A stretch of 64,000 bases of DNA, from NCBI RefSeq assembly GCF_000385135.1, contig NZ_ARQM01000010.1, positions 1,984,001-2,048,000 on the forward strand. The letters run 5' to 3'. Under the pieces are notes generated by a model, which did not search any database, was not told the DNA's origin, and was given only the letters and a program-made list of their open reading frames with translations. Position numbers and translations under genes: made by a program. Below are positions 1-7,411 of this stretch, piece after piece. The stretch's first letter is position 1. The number at the start of each line of letters is the position of its first letter. This DNA comes from Promicromonospora sukumoe 327MFSha3.1. Its GTDB lineage: Bacteria; Actinomycetota; Actinomycetes; Actinomycetales; Cellulomonadaceae.

Positions 1-816
1 ATCCCGGCCTGGATCAAGGAGGACCCGTCGGTGGGCGGCGTCGGCGAGGACGGCTCCCGCTCCGAGTACACGCCGTCCGCGTCCGCGATCCACGACGGGC
101 CCGTCGGCGCCCGGTTCCTGGAGCTCGTCGAGGAGCTCGCCCGCCGCTACCAGCCCGACCAGATCACGTTCAGCGAGCTCAAGTTCGACGACGAGACGTT
201 CGGCGAGGACGACGCCGCCCTGTACCGGGAGATGACCGGCGAGGACGACTGGCCCCGGGAGGCCGACGGCAGCATCCACCAGGACGCCCCGGAGATCGGA
301 GAGTGGCGCTCGCAGGTCCTGGCGGACTTCCTGGACCAGGCCTCGGCGGTGCTGGACGAGGTCGCGGCCGACACCGGCAAGCGGACCAACCTGGGCATGG
401 ACGTGCTGATCAACTGGGAGGACCCGGTCACGGGCGTGCCGGACGCGGGCCTGAGCTACCCGGTGCTGGCCGGGTCCGCCGACCGGCTGGTGCTGTGGGG
501 CTACCTCGGTATCGGGGACCACAGCCCGCAGGAGCTGGAGCAGGTCCTCGCGGAGCTGGCGGGCTCCGACATCCCGATGGAGCAGCTCATCGTCTCGGTG
601 GGCCTGTGGGACCTCAGCCAGCCCGACGACTCGATCTCGGCGGGGCTGATGGCCCGCGGCGTGCGCGCGGCGAGCACGAACGGCGTCACGGCGGTCAACG
701 TCACGCCGTTCACCCTGATGACCCCGGAGCACTGGACCGCCCTGAACGAGGTGTGGACGACGCTTCCCCCGACGACGCCGTCGGTGGAGACCAGCGGGTC
801 GGCAGGGTCAGGCTGA
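1..816 (+). CDS. Partial hypothetical protein, TIM-barrel glycosyl-hydrolase-like (3' end)
   Basis: The frame is open from base 1, so the N-terminus lies left of the window; 271 residues are visible before TGA. No membrane segment is seen. A strand-like stretch (QITFSELKFDD) followed by a tryptophan-led amphipathic helix (WRSQVLADFLDQA) and further strand/helix alternation recalls glycosyl-hydrolase-like TIM barrels. That is a pattern impression, not a motif match, and no catalytic pair can be assigned. The 3' end overlaps the convergent histidine kinase by 107 bp. A neighbouring PIG-L deacetylase domain would fit a carbohydrate-related locus, but this is inference. Confidence 0.5.
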   Translation: MPAWIKEDPSVGGVGEDGSRSEYTPSASAIHDGPVGARFLELVEELARRYQPDQITFSELKFDDETFGEDDAALYREMTGEDDWPREADGSIHQDAPEIGEWRSQVLADFLDQASAVLDEVAADTGKRTNLGMDVLINWEDPVTGVPDAGLSYPVLAGSADRLVLWGYLGIGDHSPQELEQVLAELAGSDIPMEQLIVSVGLWDLSQPDDSISAGLMARGVRAASTNGVTAVNVTPFTLMTPEHWTALNEVWTTLPPTTPSVETSGSAGSG

Positions 817-1501
817 CGCGAGTCCCTGCCCCGGGGGCTCCACCGTCGGGAGCGTGGTCGGGAGCGCCGTCCACGGTCACCGTGCCGCCGTGCGCGGTCA
901 CGACCGCGGTGACGACGGGCAGGCCGAGCGTGATCCCGGGGACGGCGCGTGGCGTGCGGCGGCCGAGCGCCTCGGGCGGCAGGGTCACCCCGGTGTCGCT
1001 CACCTCGACGACGGCGTCCGGGCCCGCGGCGTGCACGCCCACCGTGACGGCACCGCCGCGGGGCGTGCGCTTGATCGCGGCGCCCAGGAGGCTGTCGATC
1101 GCGAGCGCCAGGACGTCCGGGTCACCCGGTACCTGCACCGGCCCGGGCGCATGGACGGTCAGCGTCACCCCGGCGGCCCGCGCCGTCGGCGCCAGGTCCG
1201 TGACGCAGGTACCCGCCAGGGCCGCGAGGTCCGTGTCGGCGCGGTCGAGGCCGAACGTGCCGGCCGCGAGCCGTGCGCTGACCAGCAGCTCGTCGACCAG
1301 GCGCAGCATGCGCCGCCCGTTGCGCTCGATGACCTCCACGTGGCGGCGCTGCTCGTCGTCCAGGGAGCTGATCCCGAGCAGCTGGGCGTACCCGATGACG
1401 GCGGTCAGGGGCGAGCGCAGCTCGTGACCGACGACGCCGAGGTCGGCGTCCGCCGGGTTGTCGCCCGTGCTCGCACCGGGGGTGTCGCCGGGGACGCTCA
1501 C
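710..1501 (-). CDS. Sensor histidine kinase, cytoplasmic, degenerate ATP-binding domain
   Basis: 263 residues starting at a GTG that overlaps the stop of the upstream receiver/PIG-L gene (GTGA), so the two are co-translated. The HisKA H-box is VVGHELRSPL (His26). The HATPase region is weak: the N-box reads LLGAAIKRTP, with Ala where the Mg-binding Asn is expected, and the G1 box reads DTGVTLPPE, lacking its second glycine. The later HGGTVTV strand is intact. It has no transmembrane segment or sensor domain. It may be a pseudokinase or phosphotransfer protein. The last 29 residues, beyond the fold, overlap the 3' end of the convergent gene. Confidence 0.8.
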   Translation of the reverse strand: MSVPGDTPGASTGDNPADADLGVVGHELRSPLTAVIGYAQLLGISSLDDEQRRHVEVIERNGRRMLRLVDELLVSARLAAGTFGLDRADTDLAALAGTCVTDLAPTARAAGVTLTVHAPGPVQVPGDPDVLALAIDSLLGAAIKRTPRGGAVTVGVHAAGPDAVVEVSDTGVTLPPEALGRRTPRAVPGITLGLPVVTAVVTAHGGTVTVDGAPDHAPDGGAPGAGTRVSLTLPTRWSPPTASSGEASSTPRSGRSSAPGSSG

Positions 1502-2577
1502 GCGTGCCCCAGCCCGCCGGCGACGTCGTCCGCCGTCACGGCGTGCGCCGGGGTCAGGCGCATCGTGGACCGAATGGTCTCCAGGGGTTCGGCGTACCGG
1601 CCGCTCGTGAACCGCGACCAGTAGCGGGCGGTGGCCCGTACGACGTCCTCGTCCATGTAGTCGCGGTGCGCCTGCGACGCGAAGGCGCGCAGCATGAGCA
1701 GCTTGGTCTCCAGGTGCTCGTCGATGTCGATGAACCGGTTGGGCTGGTACGCGATGGTGCACGACGGGCTCTGGAAGCACGCGAGGTCGGCCACGGCGCG
1801 GGAGGCGACCTGCACGGCCTGGTGCACGGCGCGGTGGTCCTGGTGCCGGTCGTGGTTGCTGTGGGTGTAGACCTGGTCCGGGCGGAACTCGCGGATCACC
1901 TCCTCGACGGCGGTGATCGGTCCCGAGGCCGGGTCCAGGTGCGTGTCCTCGAACCCGAGGTGGATCAGCTGGGCGCCGACGATCTCCGCGGCCTCCAGGG
2001 ACTCGCGGCGGCGGGCCTGCGTGTCGCCGCCCACGGAGCCGCCCGACATCGTGAGGATCACGAGCCGGTCCCCGGTGCCGGCGTGCGCGGCCAGGGCGCC
2101 ACCCACCCCGATCTCGACGTCATCCGGGTGCGCGCCGACCGCGAGGACCGTGCGGCTGCGGGTCGCGGCCCGCCGGTCGCGGCCGCGCCGCACCAGGGTG
2201 GTGGCGCGCTCGACCAGCGTGGCCACGTCGACGGGCTTGACCAGGAAGTCGTCCACGTCGCCGCGCAGGGCGCCGACCGCGTAGTCGACGCGGTTGTGCG
2301 CCGTCAGGACGATGATCGGCACCCCGACGGCGAGCCGGTGCACCTCGGGCAGGATCTGCAGGCCCGAGCGCCCGGGGAGCTCGACGTCGATCACCACGAG
2401 GTCGAACTTCGCGCCCTGCAGCGCCGCCAGGGCGCTCTCCGCGTCCCCGGCCAGGACGACGTCCACCCCGGCGTGCTGGGCCAGGACGGTACGTGTGAAC
2501 TCTCCCGCGTCGGGGTCGTCCTCGACGACCAGAGCGGACCACGCGGGGGACGAAGTGCCGGCCACACCGTCGGTCAT
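1498..2577 (-). CDS. Response-regulator receiver fused to PIG-L (LmbE-like) deacetylase
   Basis: 359 residues. Residues ~14-130 are a CheY-like receiver with phosphoacceptor Asp64 (VVIDVELPG), a switch Thr in VLTAH, and Lys114 (FLVKP). Residues ~142-330 are a PIG-L/LmbE metal-dependent deacetylase: AHPDD at 149-153 and the second metal motif RHQDH at 244-248. PIG-L enzymes remove acetyl groups from GlcNAc-type substrates. The fusion implies that phosphorylation controls a hydrolase directly instead of DNA binding. A GGAGG sits just upstream of the ATG. It heads an operon with the degenerate kinase and is divergent from the receiver/hybrid-kinase operon. The substrate is unknown. Confidence 0.9.
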   Translation of the reverse strand: MTDGVAGTSSPAWSALVVEDDPDAGEFTRTVLAQHAGVDVVLAGDAESALAALQGAKFDLVVIDVELPGRSGLQILPEVHRLAVGVPIIVLTAHNRVDYAVGALRGDVDDFLVKPVDVATLVERATTLVRRGRDRRAATRSRTVLAVGAHPDDVEIGVGGALAAHAGTGDRLVILTMSGGSVGGDTQARRRESLEAAEIVGAQLIHLGFEDTHLDPASGPITAVEEVIREFRPDQVYTHSNHDRHQDHRAVHQAVQVASRAVADLACFQSPSCTIAYQPNRFIDIDEHLETKLLMLRAFASQAHRDYMDEDVVRATARYWSRFTSGRYAEPLETIRSTMRLTPAHAVTADDVAGGLGHA

Positions 2578-2663
2578 ACGCCCTCCTCCACGCAGGAACC
2601 AGCCCGCCCCTTGGTTGCCCTACCTGTACGACGGTATGCACGAAACCGCTGGTGCGCCTGTCG

Positions 2664-2703
2664 TCACCCGGGCATCACCCGCTCGTCACCCCCGGGTCAC
2701 CCG
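2664..2703 (+). promoter_or_regulatory. Four 11-bp-phased TCACC direct repeats (PHO-box-like operator)
   Basis: TCACCC occurs at 2664, 2675, 2686 and 2697, exactly 11 bp apart, in the gap between the divergent receiver/PIG-L gene and the receiver operon. Actinobacterial PhoP operators are described as 11-nt direct-repeat units with a GTTCACC-type core; these four units share TCACC but not the preceding GT. The helical phasing suggests a tandemly bound OmpR/PhoB-class regulator. PhoP itself is inference. Confidence 0.6.
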
Positions 2704-2777
2704 CCTGACGGGGGCCGCGCCCGGGCGCGAACGCGACCCTCCGTGGCACGATGAGAACCGCCGGAAGGGACGGGCAG

Positions 2778-2822
2778 ATGCTGAAGAAGATCGGCACGGC
2801 GGTGCGGGCAGCGGCCCGATGA
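2778..2822 (+). CDS. Putative 14-residue leader ORF coupled to the receiver gene
   Basis: ATG at 2778 is preceded by an AAGGGA Shine-Dalgarno about 8 nt upstream and encodes MLKKIGTAVRAAAR, a basic amphipathic peptide. Its TGA overlaps the ATG of the following receiver gene (ATGA at 2819-2822). That receiver has no good ribosome site of its own, so translational coupling is plausible. Too short to prove by composition. Confidence 0.4.
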   Translation: MLKKIGTAVRAAAR

Positions 2823-3196
2823 ACCGGCGGATCCTGGTGGTCGACGACGACGAGGCGATCCGTGACGTGGTGCGCACCGGCCTGGAGGTCCTCGCCGGGT
2901 GGACCGTCCGGCTCGCCACCAACGGGGCCGACGCACTGGCCATGTGCGCCGCCGACCCACCCGACGCCATGCTGCTGGACGTCATGATGCCCACGATGGA
3001 CGGCCCGACCACGTTCGGCCGGCTCCAGGACGAGCCACGCACCCGCAGCGTGCCCGTCATCTTCCTGACCGCGAAGGTCCAGCCCTCAGAACGGCGCCAG
3101 TACGAGGACCTGGGGGTGGCCGGCGTGCTCGCCAAGCCGTTCGACCCGCTGACCCTGCCCGGCGAGATCTCCGGCCTGCTGGGGTGGCGCGACTGA
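2819..3196 (+). CDS. Single-domain response regulator (CheY-like)
   Basis: 125 residues, entirely a receiver domain: acidic pocket VVDDDE, phosphoacceptor Asp54 (MLLDVMMP), switch Thr in IFLTAK, Lys106 (LAKPFDP). There is no output domain, so it probably acts in a phosphorelay or by protein contact. The ATG was chosen because the fold begins at once (MNRRILVVDDD) and because it overlaps the stop of the 14-codon leader ORF. The large hybrid kinase follows after 87 bp, and the two probably share a pathway. Confidence 0.88.
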   Translation: MNRRILVVDDDEAIRDVVRTGLEVLAGWTVRLATNGADALAMCAADPPDAMLLDVMMPTMDGPTTFGRLQDEPRTRSVPVIFLTAKVQPSERRQYEDLGVAGVLAKPFDPLTLPGEISGLLGWRD

Positions 3197-3283
3197 GGAG
3201 GAGCACGTGACGGAAAGGTGACCCGGCGGGCGAAACCGCGGGTTAATCTGCGCATTCGGCGCTGGTGACCTACGCTCGGGCAC

Positions 3284-6271
3284 ATGGGGCCGCGGCGCGA
3301 CGCTGCGCAGTCACGGGACAGGTTTCTGCGCTGGTGCTGGATCGCCGGCGTGCTGGTCGTGCTGCTCGCCCTCGCCCTGTCCAGCCCCCTGTCGCAGGAC
3401 ACCCGCGAAGAGATCTCCATGGCGGCCATCGCCACCGCGGGCATCGTCGCCGCCATCAGCTGCGGGCACCGCGCGGTCCTGTCCGCGGGCCGCCGCCGCC
3501 GCGCCTGGGGCCTGCTCTCCCTCGGCGCGATCGTGGGCCTGACCGGCAACGTCTACTCGGGCCTGGTCGGCGACCCCGCCACCGGCGACGTCGCCTACAT
3601 CGCGGCCCTCCTGCTCGGCGTCGTCGGCCTGTCGCTGTTCCCCGCCGTGCGCCCCCGCGGCCCGCAGCTGGTGCGGATGCTGCTCGACAGCGCCGTCGTC
3701 GGCGGCTCGGTGCTGTACATCGCGCTGTTCGCCGTCGCCCTGCAAGCCGAGACACCCCAGGCCGACCCCGCACTGACCGCGTACGCCCTGCCCGTCGTCG
3801 ACGCCCTCCTGGCCACCTTCGCCGTCCAGGTCATGACCCGCTCCAACACCGCCGAACGCGTACCGCTCGTCCTCGTCGGCGGCGGGTTCGTGCTGTACGC
3901 CGTGTCCGACGTCGCGTTCGCGCTCCTGCAGGCCCAGGGCGGCTTCACGTTCGGCAGCCCCGTCGACGCCGGCTGGGTCGGCGGCTACGTCGCGATCGCG
4001 CTCGCCGCACGCCACCCCGCGGCCTCGGGTGCCCCCGTCGTCGGCCGCCGCGAGGCCGGCACACCCGTGCTCGGCACCGTCGTCACGTTCAGCCTGTTCC
4101 TCGCCGCGGCCCTGGTCCGCGTCGCCCAGTCCGGCGACGACCACGCGGCCCTGCCGTGGGTGGCCAACAGCCTGTGGGTCGCCGTGCTCGTCGCTGTCGT
4201 CACCCGCCAGATCCTCGTCGTCATCGACAACGAGTCCCTGCGTCACGGCCTCGAACGCCGCGTCCAGGAACGCACCACCCAGCTCCGCTCCCTGGCCAGC
4301 GAACGCGAACGCACCCTGGAGTCCGTGGCCGACGGCATCTACGGCGTCGACACCACCGGCCGCGTCACCTTCGTCAACGCGGCCGCCGCCTACACCCTCG
4401 GGGCCACCGTGGCCGACCTCGTCGGCCACGACGCGCACGCCACCTTCCACGCCCCCGCCCACGACGGCACCCCGCTGCCCGCCGAGGGCTGCTACATCGC
4501 CGAGGCCCTGCGCGACGGCGTCACCGTCACCGCCGAACAGGACCTCTACCTGCGCCTGGACGGCAAGGAGGTGCCCGTCGAGGTCACCGCCAGCCCCCTG
4601 CGCGACGACGGCGTCATCCGCGGCGCCGTCGTCGTCTTCCGCGACGTCACCGAACGCCGCGAGGTCGAACGCATCAAGGACGAGTTCGTGTCCGTCGTCA
4701 GCCACGAGCTACGCACCCCGCTCACGGCCATCCGCGGCGCCCTGACCCTCCTGGACAGCAACGCCCTCGCCGACTCGCCCCAGCAGGCCGACCGCATGGT
4801 CCGCATCGCGCTGACCAGCAGCGAACGCCTCAGCCGCCTCGTCGACGACATCCTCGACACCGAACGGCTGGAGGCCGGAACCACCCAGCTCGACCTCGCC
4901 GACCACCACGTCGACACCCTCGTCGCCGCCGCGATCGACCAAGTCTCCGTCCTCGCCGACGACGCTGGCATCACCCTCGAGGCCGAGACCTCCCCCGAGA
5001 TCGTCCGCGCCGACCCCGAACGCATCGTCCAGACCCTCACCAACCTCCTGGGCAACGCCGTCCGCTTCTCCCCCGCCGACTCCACCGTCCGCGTCAGCGC
5101 CCGACCCGTCGGCGACCTCGTCGAGCTGCGCGTCGACGACGAGGGCCGCGGCATCCCACCCGACAAGCTCGAGGCCATCTTCGGCCGCTTCGAACAGGTC
5201 GACGCCTCCGACACCCGCGAACGCGGCGGCTCCGGCCTCGGCCTGACCATCGCCCGCAGCATCGTCGAACGCCACGGCGGCCGCCTCTGGGCCGTCAGCC
5301 AGGGCGAGGACACCGGCTCCAGCTTCCGCTTCACCCTGCGCCGCGCCGTCCACCCGCTCGGCCCCGTCCGCGCCCCCGAGACCACCGGCCTGCCCACCCA
5401 GGCCACCCAGGTCGTCGTCGTCGACGACGACCAGTACGTCGTCGACGTCCTGCGCACCGTCCTGGAGGAACGCGGCTACGAGGTCGTCGGCCTCACCGAC
5501 GGACAGGCCGCGCTCGCCGTCGTCGAGGACGAGCACCCCGCCGCCGTCGTCCTCGACCTCGCCATGCCCGGCACCAGCGGCGCCGAGGTCCTCAGCCGCC
5601 TGCGCCAGTCCGCCGCGACCGCCGACGTCCCCGTCGTCGTCCTGTCCGCCACCCGCCCCCACGACGCCCTGGAGACCGCGGCGCTCGCGGACGACTGGCT
5701 GGTCAAGCCGGTGGACCCCGAGCGCATCGTGGAGACCGTGCGGGACGTGATCCGCCGCCAGCCGCACCACGGCCGGGTGCTTCTCGTCGAGGACCACGAG
5801 GACCTGCGCACGGTCGTGGCCACGGTGCTGCGCAACGCGGGGCTGGTGGTGACCACCGTCAGCTCCGTGGACGACGCGCGCAGCGCCCTGGCCCACGGCG
5901 CGGACCCGGACCTCGTGGTGCTCGACCTGACCCTGCCCGACGGCGACGGCCGGGAGCTCGTGACCGACCTGCGGCGCGACGGCCGCCTGCGCCGGGTGCC
6001 GCTCGTGGTCTACTCGGGAGCCGAGGTCGACCCGGCGGACCGTGCCGACCTGCGCCTGGGCAGCACCGTCTTCCTGACCAAGGGACGGGCGGCCCCCGAC
6101 GCGGTGCTGCACTCCGTGCTCGACCTGCTGGACGCAGCGGCCGGCCGGGCCGGCGCCTCCGGCGACACCGGACTGCCTGACCCACCCGACCCACCCGACC
6201 CGCTTGATCCTCCTGATCCGCCCGAGCGACCTGACCAGCCCGACCAGCACCCGACCACGAGGCCTCGATGA
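3284..6271 (+). CDS. Membrane hybrid sensor histidine kinase with PAS and two C-terminal receivers
   Basis: 995 residues. Several hydrophobic helices occupy ~15-320, followed by a coiled linker, a PAS domain (~345-450), HisKA with His474 in VVSHELRTPL, and HATPase with N-box Asn591 (LLGNAVRFSP), DDEGRGIPP and GGSGLGLTIA. Two receivers follow, with Asp758 (VVLDLAMPG) and Asp881 (VVLDLTLPD). All key residues are present. Transfer from its own receivers to the neighbouring stand-alone receivers is possible. The C-terminal tail is a DPPDPP-type repeat from a short tandem DNA repeat. Its TGA overlaps the ATG of the arginine decarboxylase gene, indicating one operon. Confidence 0.93.
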   Translation: MGPRRDAAQSRDRFLRWCWIAGVLVVLLALALSSPLSQDTREEISMAAIATAGIVAAISCGHRAVLSAGRRRRAWGLLSLGAIVGLTGNVYSGLVGDPATGDVAYIAALLLGVVGLSLFPAVRPRGPQLVRMLLDSAVVGGSVLYIALFAVALQAETPQADPALTAYALPVVDALLATFAVQVMTRSNTAERVPLVLVGGGFVLYAVSDVAFALLQAQGGFTFGSPVDAGWVGGYVAIALAARHPAASGAPVVGRREAGTPVLGTVVTFSLFLAAALVRVAQSGDDHAALPWVANSLWVAVLVAVVTRQILVVIDNESLRHGLERRVQERTTQLRSLASERERTLESVADGIYGVDTTGRVTFVNAAAAYTLGATVADLVGHDAHATFHAPAHDGTPLPAEGCYIAEALRDGVTVTAEQDLYLRLDGKEVPVEVTASPLRDDGVIRGAVVVFRDVTERREVERIKDEFVSVVSHELRTPLTAIRGALTLLDSNALADSPQQADRMVRIALTSSERLSRLVDDILDTERLEAGTTQLDLADHHVDTLVAAAIDQVSVLADDAGITLEAETSPEIVRADPERIVQTLTNLLGNAVRFSPADSTVRVSARPVGDLVELRVDDEGRGIPPDKLEAIFGRFEQVDASDTRERGGSGLGLTIARSIVERHGGRLWAVSQGEDTGSSFRFTLRRAVHPLGPVRAPETTGLPTQATQVVVVDDDQYVVDVLRTVLEERGYEVVGLTDGQAALAVVEDEHPAAVVLDLAMPGTSGAEVLSRLRQSAATADVPVVVLSATRPHDALETAALADDWLVKPVDPERIVETVRDVIRRQPHHGRVLLVEDHEDLRTVVATVLRNAGLVVTTVSSVDDARSALAHGADPDLVVLDLTLPDGDGRELVTDLRRDGRLRRVPLVVYSGAEVDPADRADLRLGSTVFLTKGRAAPDAVLHSVLDLLDAAAGRAGASGDTGLPDPPDPPDPLDPPDPPERPDQPDQHPTTRPR

Positions 6272-6771
6272 CCAACACCCTGACCATCCGTGTGAGCTCG
6301 GGCAGCGGCACGGGACGCACGCCCCTGGCGGCGTTCGACTCCGCCCTCGCCGCCGCCGGCGTGAGCGACTTCAACCTGGTGCGGCTCAGCTCGATCGTCC
6401 CGCCGGGGGCCGCCGTGCGGGAGGTCGAGGGACGCGACCAGCCGCGCGGGCAGCACGGGGACCTGCTGTTCTGCGTGTACGCCCAGGCCCACACCTCATT
6501 GCCGGGGCACGAGGCGTGGGCAGGCATCGCGTGGTCGCGGCACGAGGACGGCAGCGGGGCGGGCCTGTTCGTCGAGCACGAGGGGCCCTCGCACGAGCAG
6601 GTCTCGGCGGACCTCACGCACAGCCTGCAGGACCTGTCCGCCACCCGCGGGAACCGGTACCACCCGGAGGGCCGCCAGGTCACGGGCATCACGTGCGTCA
6701 CGATGCCGGTGTGCGCCGTGGTCGTGGCGACCTACCGGCACGTCGGCTGGCAGGACCTCCACCATGGCTGA
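6268..6771 (+). CDS. Pyruvoyl-dependent arginine decarboxylase (PvlArgDC)
   Basis: 167 residues, the normal size. Members convert L-arginine to agmatine using a pyruvoyl group made by self-cleavage between two serines. The cleavage site is visible as VRLSSIVPPGA, with Ser41-Ser42. The later GHEAWAGIAW and FVEHEG segments fit the family. The start overlaps the hybrid-kinase stop (ATGA), and the next gene starts 8 bp before this stop, so sensing, decarboxylation and acetylation genes are translationally linked. Agmatine as product is family knowledge; its role here is unknown. Confidence 0.88.
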   Translation: MTNTLTIRVSSGSGTGRTPLAAFDSALAAAGVSDFNLVRLSSIVPPGAAVREVEGRDQPRGQHGDLLFCVYAQAHTSLPGHEAWAGIAWSRHEDGSGAGLFVEHEGPSHEQVSADLTHSLQDLSATRGNRYHPEGRQVTGITCVTMPVCAVVVATYRHVGWQDLHHG

Positions 6772-7303
6772 CGTCGCCTTCGAGGAGGTCGTCGGCGGCG
6801 CCGAGGCCGACAGCTTCTGGGAGCTGTACGTCCAGGCCTTCGAGCCGCTGCGCACCCGCGCCGCCGCCCGGCACGTCCTGTACCGCGAGGAGTTCGACGC
6901 CGAGATGGCCGACCCGCGCGTGACCAAGCTGCTGGCCCGCGACGAGCAGGGCGAGCCCGTAGGGCTGACCACCCTCGCGACGGACCTGGCCGCGGTGCCG
7001 TGGGTCAGCCCAGAGTTCTTCGCCGCCCGCTACCCCGAGCACGCCGCGCGCGGGGCCCTGTGGTACATCGGGTTCACCCTGGCGCACCCCGGGCGGCGCG
7101 CCACCCGCACCTTCATGGACATGATCGACGCGCTCGTGGCGCACCTCGCCGCCAACCAGGTCGTGTGCGCCTACGACGTCTCCCGGTTCAACGACGACTC
7201 CCTGCGGTTCGCGGACAACCTGCGCCGCCACCTCGAACGCACCCAGGACGTCACGGTGGAGACCGTGGACCGCCAGGCGTACTACGCCACGACGTTCCAC
7301 TGA
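6764..7303 (+). CDS. GNAT-family N-acetyltransferase-like protein
   Basis: 179 residues, overlapping the decarboxylase gene by 8 bp. The order of strands and helices (ALWYIGFTLAHPGRRATRTFMDMIDALV, read as a strand followed by a basic loop and helix) fits a GNAT acetyl-CoA fold, although a clean Q/RxxGxG/A loop is not evident. Given the decarboxylase upstream, a polyamine-like amine such as agmatine is a possible substrate, but this is inference from position only. A 13-bp tandem repeat follows the stop. Confidence 0.65.
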   Translation: MADVAFEEVVGGAEADSFWELYVQAFEPLRTRAAARHVLYREEFDAEMADPRVTKLLARDEQGEPVGLTTLATDLAAVPWVSPEFFAARYPEHAARGALWYIGFTLAHPGRRATRTFMDMIDALVAHLAANQVVCAYDVSRFNDDSLRFADNLRRHLERTQDVTVETVDRQAYYATTFH

Positions 7304-7327
7304 CCAGTGCCACTGATCCGCGCGCTC

Positions 7328-7363
7328 GACCGGTGCCGTTGACCGGTGCCGTTGACCGGTGGC
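7328..7363. repeat. 13-bp tandem repeat (2.7 copies)
   Basis: The unit gaccggtgccgtt occurs at 7328-7340 and 7341-7353, followed by a diverged partial copy. It lies in the gap between the acetyltransferase and the phospholipase D-type gene, and belongs to the window-wide set of short tandem repeats. Confidence 0.85.
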
Positions 7364-7411
7364 GTGTCGTCTTACCGGGTCCGACGCCGTGAGACCGGGT
7401 ACCGTGAGGTC

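Noticed and set aside
710-816. Convergent overlap of 107 bp taken as evidence of a frameshift or wrong gene
   Set aside because: Both frames encode recognisable or coherent proteins, and the kinase fold ends near base 800; only its C-terminal tail overlaps. A long tail is simpler than an error.
3265-6180. 971-codon plus-strand ORF rich in Arg/Pro overlapping the hybrid kinase
   Set aside because: It is the shadow of the hybrid kinase in another frame; composition is typical of high-GC frame noise and no motif is present.
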